DNA from: Pusillimonas minor
Lineage (GTDB): Bacteria > Pseudomonadota > Gammaproteobacteria > Burkholderiales > Burkholderiaceae_B
Assembly: GCF_014237865.1 (NCBI RefSeq)
Contig: NZ_JACJUU010000002.1
Span: 405,592-469,591 of the forward strand
DNA: 64,000 bases
Direction: 5' to 3'
This document shows, one piece after another, positions 39,314-46,938 of the stretch (positions are counted from its first letter, which is position 1; each line of letters opens with the position of its first letter). The position numbers were made by a program, and so were the translations under genes. A model generated the notes under the pieces. That model was not told the origin of the DNA, made no database searches, and saw nothing but the letters and a program-made list of their open reading frames with translations.

Positions 39314-40384
39314 ATGACGCAGGCAGGGCACGGCGCCGTTCGGGCATTGCTGGACAACGGTTTACACCATTTCCAGCATGGCCCCATCGACCTGATTATC
39401 GGGGTCGACGGCGAGCCCGCGTGCGTGCGCGCCGGCCTTGAGGCTGCCTGGCAGCGCTTTGGCAATATCTTGCCCGAGCTGGTTACCGAGCTGCCGCAAT
39501 TGCGACGCCCGGTGGGCGAATGGGCCAGGCATTCAACGCCCGCAACCTGCGTTGCGGGGGCGGCGCTTGCCTCGCCTGTCTCGTCGCGGCAAGCGCAGGC
39601 CGGCGATATGCCTGACATCCCTTTCCAGACCCCGGTGGCCCAGCGAATGGGCCGCGCCTGTTGGCCGTATCGGCACGGGTTTGTAACGGCCATGGCTGCG
39701 GTGGCGGGGTCGGTGGCTGACGAAATTTTGCAAACAATTTTGGCGGTAGCACCCAACCTTCGCCGCGTCTTTGTCAACAACGGCGGCGATATCGCGCTGT
39801 ACCTCGCGCCCGAAGAAACCTACAACGTAGGCCTGGTCAGTAATATTGATCAGGTCAGGGTGATGGCATCGGCGGCGTCGCCGGCTTTGGGCAATGCGGC
39901 TGGGGTACACGCGCTTGCCCAGTCACAGAAAGCTGCTGCACAGGGCATGGCCGAGCCCATCATTGCCCCCGACGGCACACTAACCGTGCACGCCGCGCAA
40001 GGCATTGGGGGCATTGCTACCAGCGGTTGGCGCGGGCGCAGCTTTAGCTTGGGTATTGCCGACAGCGTCACGGTACTGGCGGCTACCGCCGCGCAGGCCG
40101 ATGTGGCCGCGACCTTAATTGCCAACCAGGTCAATGCCGACCACCCGGCTATTGTGCGGGCGCCGGCCAACACCCTGAAAGACGACACCGACCTGGGCGA
40201 TCGCCGCGTCACCGTCGACGTTGGCCCGTTACCCGAAATCATTATCCGCCAAGCCCTGACGCACGGCGCGCAATTGGCGCGACAATGGCAGGCCGACGGT
40301 CTGATTCTGGGGGCGGTACTGATGCTGCAAGGCCACGTCGAAGCCGTCTTGCCCGCAACAGCGCCGCACCGCCATGTTGCATAA
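39314..40384 (+). CDS. UPF0280 family protein (ApbE-like)
   Basis: A 356-residue protein of the UPF0280 family, which is structurally related to the ApbE flavin transferases. Family-typical stretches include QLRRPVGEWARHSTPATCVAGAA (about 59-82, quoted in part), MAAVAGSVADEIL (about 130-143) and FVNNGGDIALYL (about 151-162), the last matching the NNGGD of ApbE-type proteins. No signal peptide, so it is cytoplasmic. It is sandwiched directly behind the flavoprotein gene. A role in attaching flavin to that enzyme is a reasonable hypothesis, not a demonstrated function. Confidence 0.82.
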   Translation: MTQAGHGAVRALLDNGLHHFQHGPIDLIIGVDGEPACVRAGLEAAWQRFGNILPELVTELPQLRRPVGEWARHSTPATCVAGAALASPVSSRQAQAGDMPDIPFQTPVAQRMGRACWPYRHGFVTAMAAVAGSVADEILQTILAVAPNLRRVFVNNGGDIALYLAPEETYNVGLVSNIDQVRVMASAASPALGNAAGVHALAQSQKAAAQGMAEPIIAPDGTLTVHAAQGIGGIATSGWRGRSFSLGIADSVTVLAATAAQADVAATLIANQVNADHPAIVRAPANTLKDDTDLGDRRVTVDVGPLPEIIIRQALTHGAQLARQWQADGLILGAVLMLQGHVEAVLPATAPHRHVA

Positions 40385-40435
40385 CATTAGTAATAAGCAC
40401 ACACGTCCGAATTGAATAACGAAAGGAATGCGTTC

Positions 40436-41089
40436 ATGTCAGATTTAATCGAAGTACGGCAAATACTTACCCAGGTAGAGACCATCTATCACGAAGGCGG
40501 CCCGGCGGCCGACAAACCACTGATTCGTGGCGCGGTAGCCGCTGTGCTTAAAAACCCGTACGCCGGTCGCTACGAACCCGATATCTTGCCCATGATGGAC
40601 GAGCTCAACCCCGTTGGCCTTGAAATGGCCGAACGCTTGGTCAAAGCCATGGGCGTGACACCCGACGACATCGAAAGCTATGGCAAAGGGTCGATTGTGG
40701 GCGCCGGCGGCGAGCTGGAACATGGCGCCCTGTGGCATGTGCCCGGTGGCTACGCCATGCGTGAATTGCTGGGTTGGAAGGGCGACCGCTCGGCTTACAA
40801 ACAGGGTAAAAGTTCGGGCCCCAAAGGCCTCGAAGGCGGGCGCGCATTGTCGATTGTGCCGTCCACCAAAAAAGTCGGCGGCCCTGGTACACGCCTTGAC
40901 GTCCCCCTTACCCACGTCACCGCCAGTTATGTGCGTGGCCACTTCGACGCCATGGAAGTCTACGTGCCCGGCGCGCCGGCCAGCGATGAACTGGTGTTCA
41001 TCTTGGCCATGGCCACTGGCGGACGCATTCATCAGCGCGTAGGCGGCATGACGCCAGAACAAATCAGCAAATACGACGGCCTGCGCTAA
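40436..41089 (+). CDS. Amino acid synthesis (DUF1185, AA_synth) family protein, copy 1
   Basis: A 217-residue member of the DUF1185/'amino acid synthesis' family, whose name comes only from genome context; no reaction is established. Conserved blocks are NPYAGRYEPD, ESYGKGSIVGAGGELEHG, VPSTKKVGGPGTRLDVPL, YVRGHFDAMEVYVPGAP and RVGGMTPEQISKYDGLR. The ATG at 40436 has a GAAAGGAA site. The gene downstream (41171) is a paralogue. Family members are reported to have a chorismate-mutase-like (YjgF-like) fold, which recalls ring-opening amidohydrolases, hence a possible part in handling a heterocycle intermediate. Confidence 0.85.
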   Translation: MSDLIEVRQILTQVETIYHEGGPAADKPLIRGAVAAVLKNPYAGRYEPDILPMMDELNPVGLEMAERLVKAMGVTPDDIESYGKGSIVGAGGELEHGALWHVPGGYAMRELLGWKGDRSAYKQGKSSGPKGLEGGRALSIVPSTKKVGGPGTRLDVPLTHVTASYVRGHFDAMEVYVPGAPASDELVFILAMATGGRIHQRVGGMTPEQISKYDGLR

Positions 41090-41170
41090 TTATTGGTGCA
41101 ACCTACCCACTAAAACAGACAGCGCGTCAGGCCAATCATCATCCCCTGAGGCGATAAACGGAGAACACAC

Positions 41171-41755
41171 ATGACAGCAAAAATTCGCAAACTGGTCGTC
41201 GTTGTTGACGAAACCCGCATCGAAATGGGCAAGGCCATCCAGCCGGCCACCCGTCGCGCCGTGGCTATGGCCGTGATTGAAAACCCCTTTGCCGGTAAAT
41301 ACCAGGAAGACCTGTCGGCGCTGATGGCCATTGGTGAAGAGCTGGGCGGACTGCTGGGTGAGAAATGCGTACAGGCCTTGGGCATTACGCCCAACCAGGC
41401 CGAAAGCTACGGCAAGGCCGCCATTGTTGGCGAGTCTGGCGAGCTTGAGCACGCCGCCGCCATCTTGCACCCCAAATTGGGTGCGCCCTTGCGTAAAGCT
41501 GTTGAAAAAGGCGCAGCCTTGGTGCCGTCGTCCAAAAAAATGGGCACGGTAGGCAGCGCGATCGACGTGCCCCTGGGCCATAAAGATGCCGCTTACGTCC
41601 GCTCTCACTTTGACGCTATCGAGGCGCGTGTGTCCGATGCGCCTCGCGCCAACGAAATCGTTGTGGCTGTTGCTGTCACCGATTCGGGTCGTCCACTGCC
41701 TCGTGTAGGCGGTCTGACCAAAGACGAGATCAAAGGCGAAGACGGTCTGCGTTAA
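41171..41755 (+). CDS. Amino acid synthesis (DUF1185, AA_synth) family protein, copy 2
   Basis: A 194-residue paralogue of the preceding gene, sharing IENPFAGKYQEDL, ESYGKAAIVGESGELEHAAA, VPSSKKMGTVGSAIDVPL, YVRSHFDAIEARVSDAPRA and RVGGLTKDEIKGEDGLR. It lacks the roughly 20-residue insertion around GYAMRELLGWKGDR of copy 1 and instead has ILHPKLGAPLRKAVEKG. The ATG is preceded by ACGGAGAAC. The conserved Lys/Glu/His set in both copies suggests both are active and may form a heteromer. Confidence 0.85.
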   Translation: MTAKIRKLVVVVDETRIEMGKAIQPATRRAVAMAVIENPFAGKYQEDLSALMAIGEELGGLLGEKCVQALGITPNQAESYGKAAIVGESGELEHAAAILHPKLGAPLRKAVEKGAALVPSSKKMGTVGSAIDVPLGHKDAAYVRSHFDAIEARVSDAPRANEIVVAVAVTDSGRPLPRVGGLTKDEIKGEDGLR

Positions 41756-41864
41756 TCTGGTCGTATCCCCAATGCGCGTAGCCTTTGTGCGCTGCGCGCG
41801 GCGGGAAGCGAGCGTGATGCACGCGCCTTCCCAGCCCTAAGTCAAACCGTTCAGGAGACACAAC

Positions 41865-43055
41865 ATGGCCGTAGCCGCCGTTGAAGCCAAGTCTGGCAAG
41901 GTTGTTATCAAAAACATCGGGTTGCTGTTGTCGGGCGACCTTGAAAACCCCATTCTTGATGCCGACACCATCATTGTCGACGACGGGCGCATTGCGGCCG
42001 TTGGCAAGTACAAAGACTGCGACACCGAAGGGGCCGATCGCATCATCGATTGCCGAGGCACCACACTGGCGCCTGGGCTCATTGACTCGCACGTGCACCC
42101 CGTGGCCGGCGACTGGACGCCGCGCCAGAGCCAGCTGGGCTGGATCGACTCCACCCTGAACGGCGGCGTGACCACCATGATTTCGGCCGGTGAGGTGCAC
42201 TACCCCGGTCGTCCTAAAGACATTTTGGGCCTGAAAGCTTTGGCCATCACCGCCCAGCGCTCGTTCGAAAACGCCCGCCCCGGCGGCGTCAAGGTGCTGG
42301 CCGGCGCACCGGTCATCGAAAAGGGCATGGTCGAGTCCGACTTCAAAGACCTGGCCGATGCGGGTGTAAAACTACTGGGCGAAATCGGCCTGGGCAGCGT
42401 CAAGGCTGGCGACGAAGCCGCGCAAATGGTCAAGTGGGCGCGTAAATACGGTATTCAAAGCACTATCCATACCGGTGGTCCGTCTATCCCTGGTTCGGGG
42501 CTGATCGATAAAGACGTCGTGCTAGAAGCCGATGCCGACATCATTGGCCACATCAACGGCGGCCATACCTCGCTGCCTTACAAACAGGTCTGTGAACTGT
42601 GCGAACGCTCGACCCGAGGGATCGAGATCGTACACAACGGCAACGAACGCATTGCCATTCTGACGGCGCGCCACGCCCACGAACTGGGCTGCCTGCACCG
42701 CGTTATTCTGGGTACCGACGGCCCCGCGGGTTCCGGTGTACAGCCGCTGGGCATCATCCGCATGATCGCCCAATTGTCCAGCCTGGCCGATATCCCCGCC
42801 GAAATTGCCGTGTGCTTTGCTACCGGCAACACCGCCCGCATGCGTGACCTGGACTGCGGCCTGATTGAAGTCGGCCGCGTCGCCGATTTCGTCATGATGG
42901 ATCGCGCCCAGCACACCGCCGGCGAAACCTTGCTCGAAAGCATTCAGTTGGGCGACATTCCCGGGATCGGCATGGTCATGATCGACGGCATTGTGCGTTG
43001 CCAGCGTAGCCGCAACACCCCCCCGGCCGTCGAAGTGCCCGTCATCGAGAAGTAA
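41865..43055 (+). CDS. Enamidase (cyclic amidohydrolase)
   Basis: Amidohydrolase-superfamily metalloenzyme of 396 residues resembling E. barkeri enamidase, an Fe/Zn enzyme that hydrolyses 1,4,5,6-tetrahydro-6-oxonicotinate to ammonia and 2-formylglutarate. Metal and active-site residues visible: H76 and H78 (IDSHVHPV), HTGG near 206, GHINGGHT near 228 and the catalytic Asp in GTDGPAGSG near 288. Family-specific stretches are GGVTTMISAGEVHYPGRPKD and SRNTPPA at the C-terminus. A CAGGAGAC site precedes the ATG. With the reductase-like gene upstream it forms the two-step reductive ring opening. Family confidence is high; substrate is inferred. Confidence 0.85.
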   Translation: MAVAAVEAKSGKVVIKNIGLLLSGDLENPILDADTIIVDDGRIAAVGKYKDCDTEGADRIIDCRGTTLAPGLIDSHVHPVAGDWTPRQSQLGWIDSTLNGGVTTMISAGEVHYPGRPKDILGLKALAITAQRSFENARPGGVKVLAGAPVIEKGMVESDFKDLADAGVKLLGEIGLGSVKAGDEAAQMVKWARKYGIQSTIHTGGPSIPGSGLIDKDVVLEADADIIGHINGGHTSLPYKQVCELCERSTRGIEIVHNGNERIAILTARHAHELGCLHRVILGTDGPAGSGVQPLGIIRMIAQLSSLADIPAEIAVCFATGNTARMRDLDCGLIEVGRVADFVMMDRAQHTAGETLLESIQLGDIPGIGMVMIDGIVRCQRSRNTPPAVEVPVIEK

Positions 43056-43064
43056 GGAAACAGC

Positions 43065-44282
43065 ATGTCTGCAGCATTGGAAGGGGTGGTTGTTCTAGAT
43101 TTGTCCAGGATTCTGGCTGGCCCATGGTCAACCCAGAACCTGGCCGACCTAGGGGCCGATGTCATTAAAGTCGAACGCCCCGGTCAGGGCGACGACACCC
43201 GCTCGTGGGGGCCTCCGTTCGTCAACACGGCCGACGGGCAACCGCAAGATGCGGCGTATTACTTTTGCGCCAATCGCGGTAAGCGGTCTATTACGCTCGA
43301 CTTCACCAAAGAGGCCGGGCGCAAAATCATTCTTGACCTGGCCGCAAAAGCAGACATTCTGGTCGAAAACTACAAGGTGGGTGGCCTGAAGAAGTATGGC
43401 CTTGATTACGACAGCTTGGCCAAGGTCAATCCAGGCCTGATTTTTTGTTCGATTACCGGCTTTGGGCAAGACGGCCCTTATGCCGAGCGCCCAGGCTATG
43501 ACGCCCTGGTGCAGGCCATGGGCGGTTTAATGAGCATTACCGGCGAGCCCGACGGCACACCGGGCGGTGGCCCGCAAAAAGTGGGCGTAGCCGTGGTCGA
43601 TATTTTGACTGGGTTGTACGCCACGTCGGCCATTCTGGCGGCCTTGTTTGCGCGCAGCAAAACCGGCAAAGGCCAACATATCGACGTCGCCTTGCTAGAC
43701 GTCCAGGTAGCTGCGCTTGCCAACCAGGCGGGTAATTTCTTGCTAGGCGGCAAGGTGCCGGCCCGTTTGGGCAGCGCCCACCCCTCTATCGTGCCTTATC
43801 AGCCGTTTGCCTGCGCCGATGGCTACGTTATGTTGGCCATAGGTAACGACACCCAGTTCGCCGCATTTTGCAATGCAGCGGGCAGCCCGGCCCTGGCTCA
43901 AGATGCGCGCTTTGCCACCAATGCCCAGCGTGTCGCCAACCGTAGCGTACTGGTGCCCATGCTCGAAGAGTGCATCAAATTAAAAACCATTGATCAGTGG
44001 TGTGCATTGGGTACCGAACAAGGCTTCCCTTGCGGGCCCATCAACACCATTGACCGCGTTTTTGAAGACCCGCAGGTACAGGCGCGTAACATGCGCGTCG
44101 ATGTGCCATCTGACACGTATGGGTCGCTGGCCCTGGTCGCCAGCCCCATGAAGTTCTCGGGTACGCCTATTCAATACGACACCCCCCCGCCCACACTGGG
44201 CCAGCACACGCAACAGGTGCTGGGCGAACTGGGCCTCGACGCCGCCGCCATCGAAGGCCTGCGTCAGTCGGGCGTGGTGTAA
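43065..44282 (+). CDS. CaiB/BaiF family CoA-transferase (glutarate/dicarboxylate type)
   Basis: Class III CoA-transferase of 405 residues, moving CoA between carboxylates through an aspartyl-CoA anhydride. Landmarks: LDLSRILAGPW, DDTRSWGPPFV, FCANRGKRSITLD, ENYKVGGL, GYDALVQAMGGLMSITGEPDG and the likely catalytic Asp near 179 (VAVVDILTG). The NRGKRSITLD and WGPPF pattern matches transferases acting on glutarate and similar dicarboxylates. It starts nine bases after the enamidase stop. In this pathway it could make glutaryl-CoA from glutarate with succinyl-CoA as donor; that is inference. Confidence 0.88.
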   Translation: MSAALEGVVVLDLSRILAGPWSTQNLADLGADVIKVERPGQGDDTRSWGPPFVNTADGQPQDAAYYFCANRGKRSITLDFTKEAGRKIILDLAAKADILVENYKVGGLKKYGLDYDSLAKVNPGLIFCSITGFGQDGPYAERPGYDALVQAMGGLMSITGEPDGTPGGGPQKVGVAVVDILTGLYATSAILAALFARSKTGKGQHIDVALLDVQVAALANQAGNFLLGGKVPARLGSAHPSIVPYQPFACADGYVMLAIGNDTQFAAFCNAAGSPALAQDARFATNAQRVANRSVLVPMLEECIKLKTIDQWCALGTEQGFPCGPINTIDRVFEDPQVQARNMRVDVPSDTYGSLALVASPMKFSGTPIQYDTPPPTLGQHTQQVLGELGLDAAAIEGLRQSGVV

Positions 44283-44369
44283 GCCTGGGTGTTCGCGCGG
44301 GCTAAGGTTTTTGCGAGAGCCTCTGTCGTTTGCCGAAGACGCGAGAGTATCGGGTACGACCGGCCGTAA

Positions 44370-44651
44370 CTACGCCGTCAATGTGATCGTCAGGCGTTTG
44401 CCCAACGCGTGCGCAGCGCTGGTCAGTGTTGCCAGTGTCAGGCTTGTGTCGTTGGCATCAAGCAGGCGATTAAGGGCGGCACGGCTGGTCTTCATGCGGT
44501 CGGCCATTTCGGTTTTTGTAAGCCGCTGTGCTTTCATTTCCTGGCTAATTTGCCATGCAATCACGCGCTTTGCGGCAATAGCAGTGGTTTCCTCAAGCGT
44601 ACCTTCAGTGGCCAGGAAACTGTCAAAATCGCTGCCAATGTGCTTGTTCAT
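44370..44651 (-). CDS. HTH (XRE) antitoxin of a HigBA-like module
   Basis: A 93-residue helix-turn-helix protein. The HTH spans about 37-85 (RLTKTEMADRMKTSRAALNRLLD) and matches HigA-type antitoxins paired with Gp49-like toxins. The start overlaps the stop of the toxin gene by four bases, so the order is toxin then antitoxin. It is convergent with the CoA-transferase operon and probably autorepresses through the palindrome at 44970-44983. Confidence 0.85.
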   Translation of the reverse strand: MNKHIGSDFDSFLATEGTLEETTAIAAKRVIAWQISQEMKAQRLTKTEMADRMKTSRAALNRLLDANDTSLTLATLTSAAHALGKRLTITLTA

Positions 44652-44971
44652 AATGTATTCCTGATTTGTTTTAAACGATGCGTTGCAATGGCCAGCTCTT
44701 TGAGCGGTGTACTTTGGGACTTTTTGATAAAGCCATGCAGTAGAACTATTGTCTGGTTAACTATCGTAAAAAATATGCGTGCGATACGCCCGTGCAGGTG
44801 CGTACGCGTTTCCCATAAGCCATCAGCTATTTTTCTGACTAAAGGCATGCCAAGGGGCCAGCCCAACTGGATTGTTTTAATGTCGACGCCGATTGTACCT
44901 TTTTTAGTACATCCCGAATAGGGAAGGGCGTTCAGTCTTGCATTCGGGTTACAGCGGCGCAATGCGCGCAT
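44648..44971 (-). CDS. RelE/HigB-superfamily (Gp49-like) toxin
   Basis: A 107-residue basic protein of the phage-derived Gp49-like/HigB toxin family, expected to cleave mRNA on the ribosome. The recognisable core is LGWPLGMPLVRKIADGLWE (about 37-55), RIARIFFTIVNQTIVLLHGFIKKS (quoted in part) and the C-terminal helix. The start is the first codon after an in-frame stop, so the N-terminus is fixed. It lies only 23 nt after the TetR stop on the same strand, yet has its own palindromic site. Confidence 0.82.
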   Translation of the reverse strand: MRALRRCNPNARLNALPYSGCTKKGTIGVDIKTIQLGWPLGMPLVRKIADGLWETRTHLHGRIARIFFTIVNQTIVLLHGFIKKSQSTPLKELAIATHRLKQIRNTL

Positions 44972-44983
44972 CTACGCGTAGAT
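44970..44983. promoter_or_regulatory. Perfect 14-bp palindrome at the toxin start
   Basis: ATCTACGCGTAGAT is perfectly self-complementary and overlaps the first codon of the Gp49-like toxin gene. It is a likely binding site of the XRE antitoxin for autoregulation. Confidence 0.5.
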
Positions 44984-44994
44984 ACGAATGACCG

Positions 44995-45702
44995 TCAGGG
45001 TTTCTTCAGCACCGAATTCAGTAATAATTCGCTGATGTAGTTGCCCCATTGCTCGATTTCGGCGGGTTCCATCAGGTCGGCGTTCAGGAAGAACGAGAAC
45101 GTGTAGCGGTTGGAGACATAAAAGTACCCCAGCGCCGTCATGGCCATGTACAGGTGCTTGCTGTCGACGTCTTCACGAAAAATACCCTGGCGCTGACCTT
45201 CTTCGATGACATTGCGCAAAATCGATATGGCCGGCCCGGAGTATTGGTCGGCGCTTTTTGACTTGGCAATGTGCTTGCCCTTGTTCAGGTTTTCGGAATT
45301 GAGCAGCACGATCAGTTCGGGGTTGTCGATGTAGTAGCGAAACGGGAACTGAATGATGGTGCGTAGGGCTTGCACCGGGTCGGTCATGTCGAGTTTCAGG
45401 TTCTTCTCGGCCTCGAATACATCTTTGTAGGCCTCTTCAAGCACCGCTACAAACAACTTTTCTTTACTGCCAAAGTAGTAGTAGATCAGGCTGTCGTACG
45501 ACTTGGCCGCTTTCGATATTTTTTCGACACGGGCGCCGCCATAGCCATCGCGGGCAAAAATCTTTTTGGCCGCCTTCAAGATATTGGCCCGCGTCGTTTG
45601 CGCCGAACGCGAACGCCCGCGTTTTGGCGGTTCGCCCACTTCGCGGGCGCTGGCTGCAAGGTCGATGGTTGAAGCTGCTGCGTCGGAGTCTTTTCGTGTC
45701 AT
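44995..45702 (-). CDS. TetR-family transcriptional regulator (paralogue 2)
   Basis: A 235-residue TetR regulator paralogous to the one at 36689. Helix-turn-helix at about 35-85 (TRANILKAAKKIFARDGYGG, SYDSLIYYYFGSKEKLF); ligand domain with LLNSENLNKGKHIAKS and TALGYFYVSNRYTFS. It diverges from the Rieske oxygenase operon, with the shared motif TAATGTAGTGAATAC in between. This suggests that it, and perhaps its paralogue, control both operons of the island. Confidence 0.9.
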   Translation of the reverse strand: MTRKDSDAAASTIDLAASAREVGEPPKRGRSRSAQTTRANILKAAKKIFARDGYGGARVEKISKAAKSYDSLIYYYFGSKEKLFVAVLEEAYKDVFEAEKNLKLDMTDPVQALRTIIQFPFRYYIDNPELIVLLNSENLNKGKHIAKSKSADQYSGPAISILRNVIEEGQRQGIFREDVDSKHLYMAMTALGYFYVSNRYTFSFFLNADLMEPAEIEQWGNYISELLLNSVLKKP

Positions 45703-45804
45703 TGCCGAGTTGAAATATTGAAACGTTCTGCTGCAAGTTTACTGTGCCCCGCACCTTAACAAAAAATATTTTGCACAGCCGGGCATTTATGTTTATTATT
45801 CGAC

Positions 45805-45819
45805 TAATGTAGTGAATAC
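45805..45819. promoter_or_regulatory. Putative TetR operator upstream of the Rieske operon
   Basis: TAATGTAGTGAATAC differs by one base from the site at 36602-36616, and both lie next to paralogous TetR genes. It sits about 43 nt before the Rieske start, between divergent genes, where a repressor would block both promoters. Confidence 0.5.
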
Positions 45820-45861
45820 TCAATAAATTAATTTGCCTGACAAGGTAGACCGGAGGACATC

Positions 45862-46908
45862 ATGGCTGAATACGTATTAAACACGTGGTACCCCATCGCA
45901 TGGTCGCGCGACATCACGCAAAGCCTGGCGCAGCGCCGCATTGTTGAAAAAGACGTGGTCATGTACCGCAATACCCAGGGCAAGGTGGTGGCCCAGCTAG
46001 ATATTTGCCCGCATCGCATGCTGCCGCTGTCTCATGGCAAGCTCAAGGGCGATGTCATCCAGTGCGGCTACCACGGTATGGAATTTGACTGTTCCGGCAA
46101 GTGTGTGCGCATTCCCGGCCAAGACAAAATACCGGCAGGCGCCAAAGTGACGACTTACCCCACGCACGAACACATGGGCCTGGTCTGGATATGGATGGGC
46201 GACGCCGACAAGGCCGACCCTGCCAAGGTATACGACCTGCCGCAGTATCACGACCCGGCCTGGCAGGCTGTCGAAGGCGACGCCCTGCGCATCGAGTGCA
46301 ACTACCTGAACCTGTGCGACAACCTGTGCGACCCGTCTCACGTTAGTTTTGTGCACCTGACCACGCTGGGCAATGCCGCCAGCGAAGACGTCCCCGTGCA
46401 GTCAGAGCGTACCGAAAACGGCGTACTGACCTGGCGCTGGGTGCTTGACTCGCCCGCCATCCCGCTTTTCCAGAAGTTTGGCGGCTTCACCACCAATGTC
46501 GACCGCTGGCATTACTACCACTACACCGCGCCCAGCATTGCGGTTATTGACTTTGGTACCGCGAAAACCGGTACTGGGGCGCCCGAAGGCAATCGCGACG
46601 ACTGCATTCAAATTTACGCCTGTCACTTCATGACGCCGGTTGACGAAAACACGGTTATTGACCACTGGCTGCACGTTAAAAACTTCAAGGCCGACGACGA
46701 CACCAACAAGGCCATGTCCGCGTCCTTCCGCGAAGCGTTCTCCGAAGATAAGGTCATCCTCGAGGCCATTCATAAAAATGAAAAAGCCTACCCAGACTTC
46801 AAGCCGGTATTGCTGAACCTGGATGCCTCGGCCGTACGTATGCGTCGTCTGGTCGACTCGATGATCGACGCCGAAAAGGCCGAGCGCCAGTCTGTAAAAG
46901 CAGCATAA
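45862..46908 (+). CDS. Rieske non-heme iron oxygenase (VanA-like)
   Basis: Oxygenase component of 348 residues in the vanillate O-demethylase/dicamba monooxygenase branch of Rieske oxygenases. [2Fe-2S] ligands: C49, H51 (CPHR) and C68, H71 (CGYH). Mononuclear iron ligands: H160 and H165 in DPSHVSFVH, with the bridging Asp at 157. Such enzymes O- or N-demethylate or hydroxylate aromatics. A strong GGAGG site precedes the ATG. No VanB-type reductase is next to it, so electrons must come from elsewhere. It is first in an operon with the TIM-barrel gene. Confidence 0.9.
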   Translation: MAEYVLNTWYPIAWSRDITQSLAQRRIVEKDVVMYRNTQGKVVAQLDICPHRMLPLSHGKLKGDVIQCGYHGMEFDCSGKCVRIPGQDKIPAGAKVTTYPTHEHMGLVWIWMGDADKADPAKVYDLPQYHDPAWQAVEGDALRIECNYLNLCDNLCDPSHVSFVHLTTLGNAASEDVPVQSERTENGVLTWRWVLDSPAIPLFQKFGGFTTNVDRWHYYHYTAPSIAVIDFGTAKTGTGAPEGNRDDCIQIYACHFMTPVDENTVIDHWLHVKNFKADDDTNKAMSASFREAFSEDKVILEAIHKNEKAYPDFKPVLLNLDASAVRMRRLVDSMIDAEKAERQSVKAA

Positions 46909-46938
46909 CAAAGATAAGACCACACAAAGGATTCTAGA

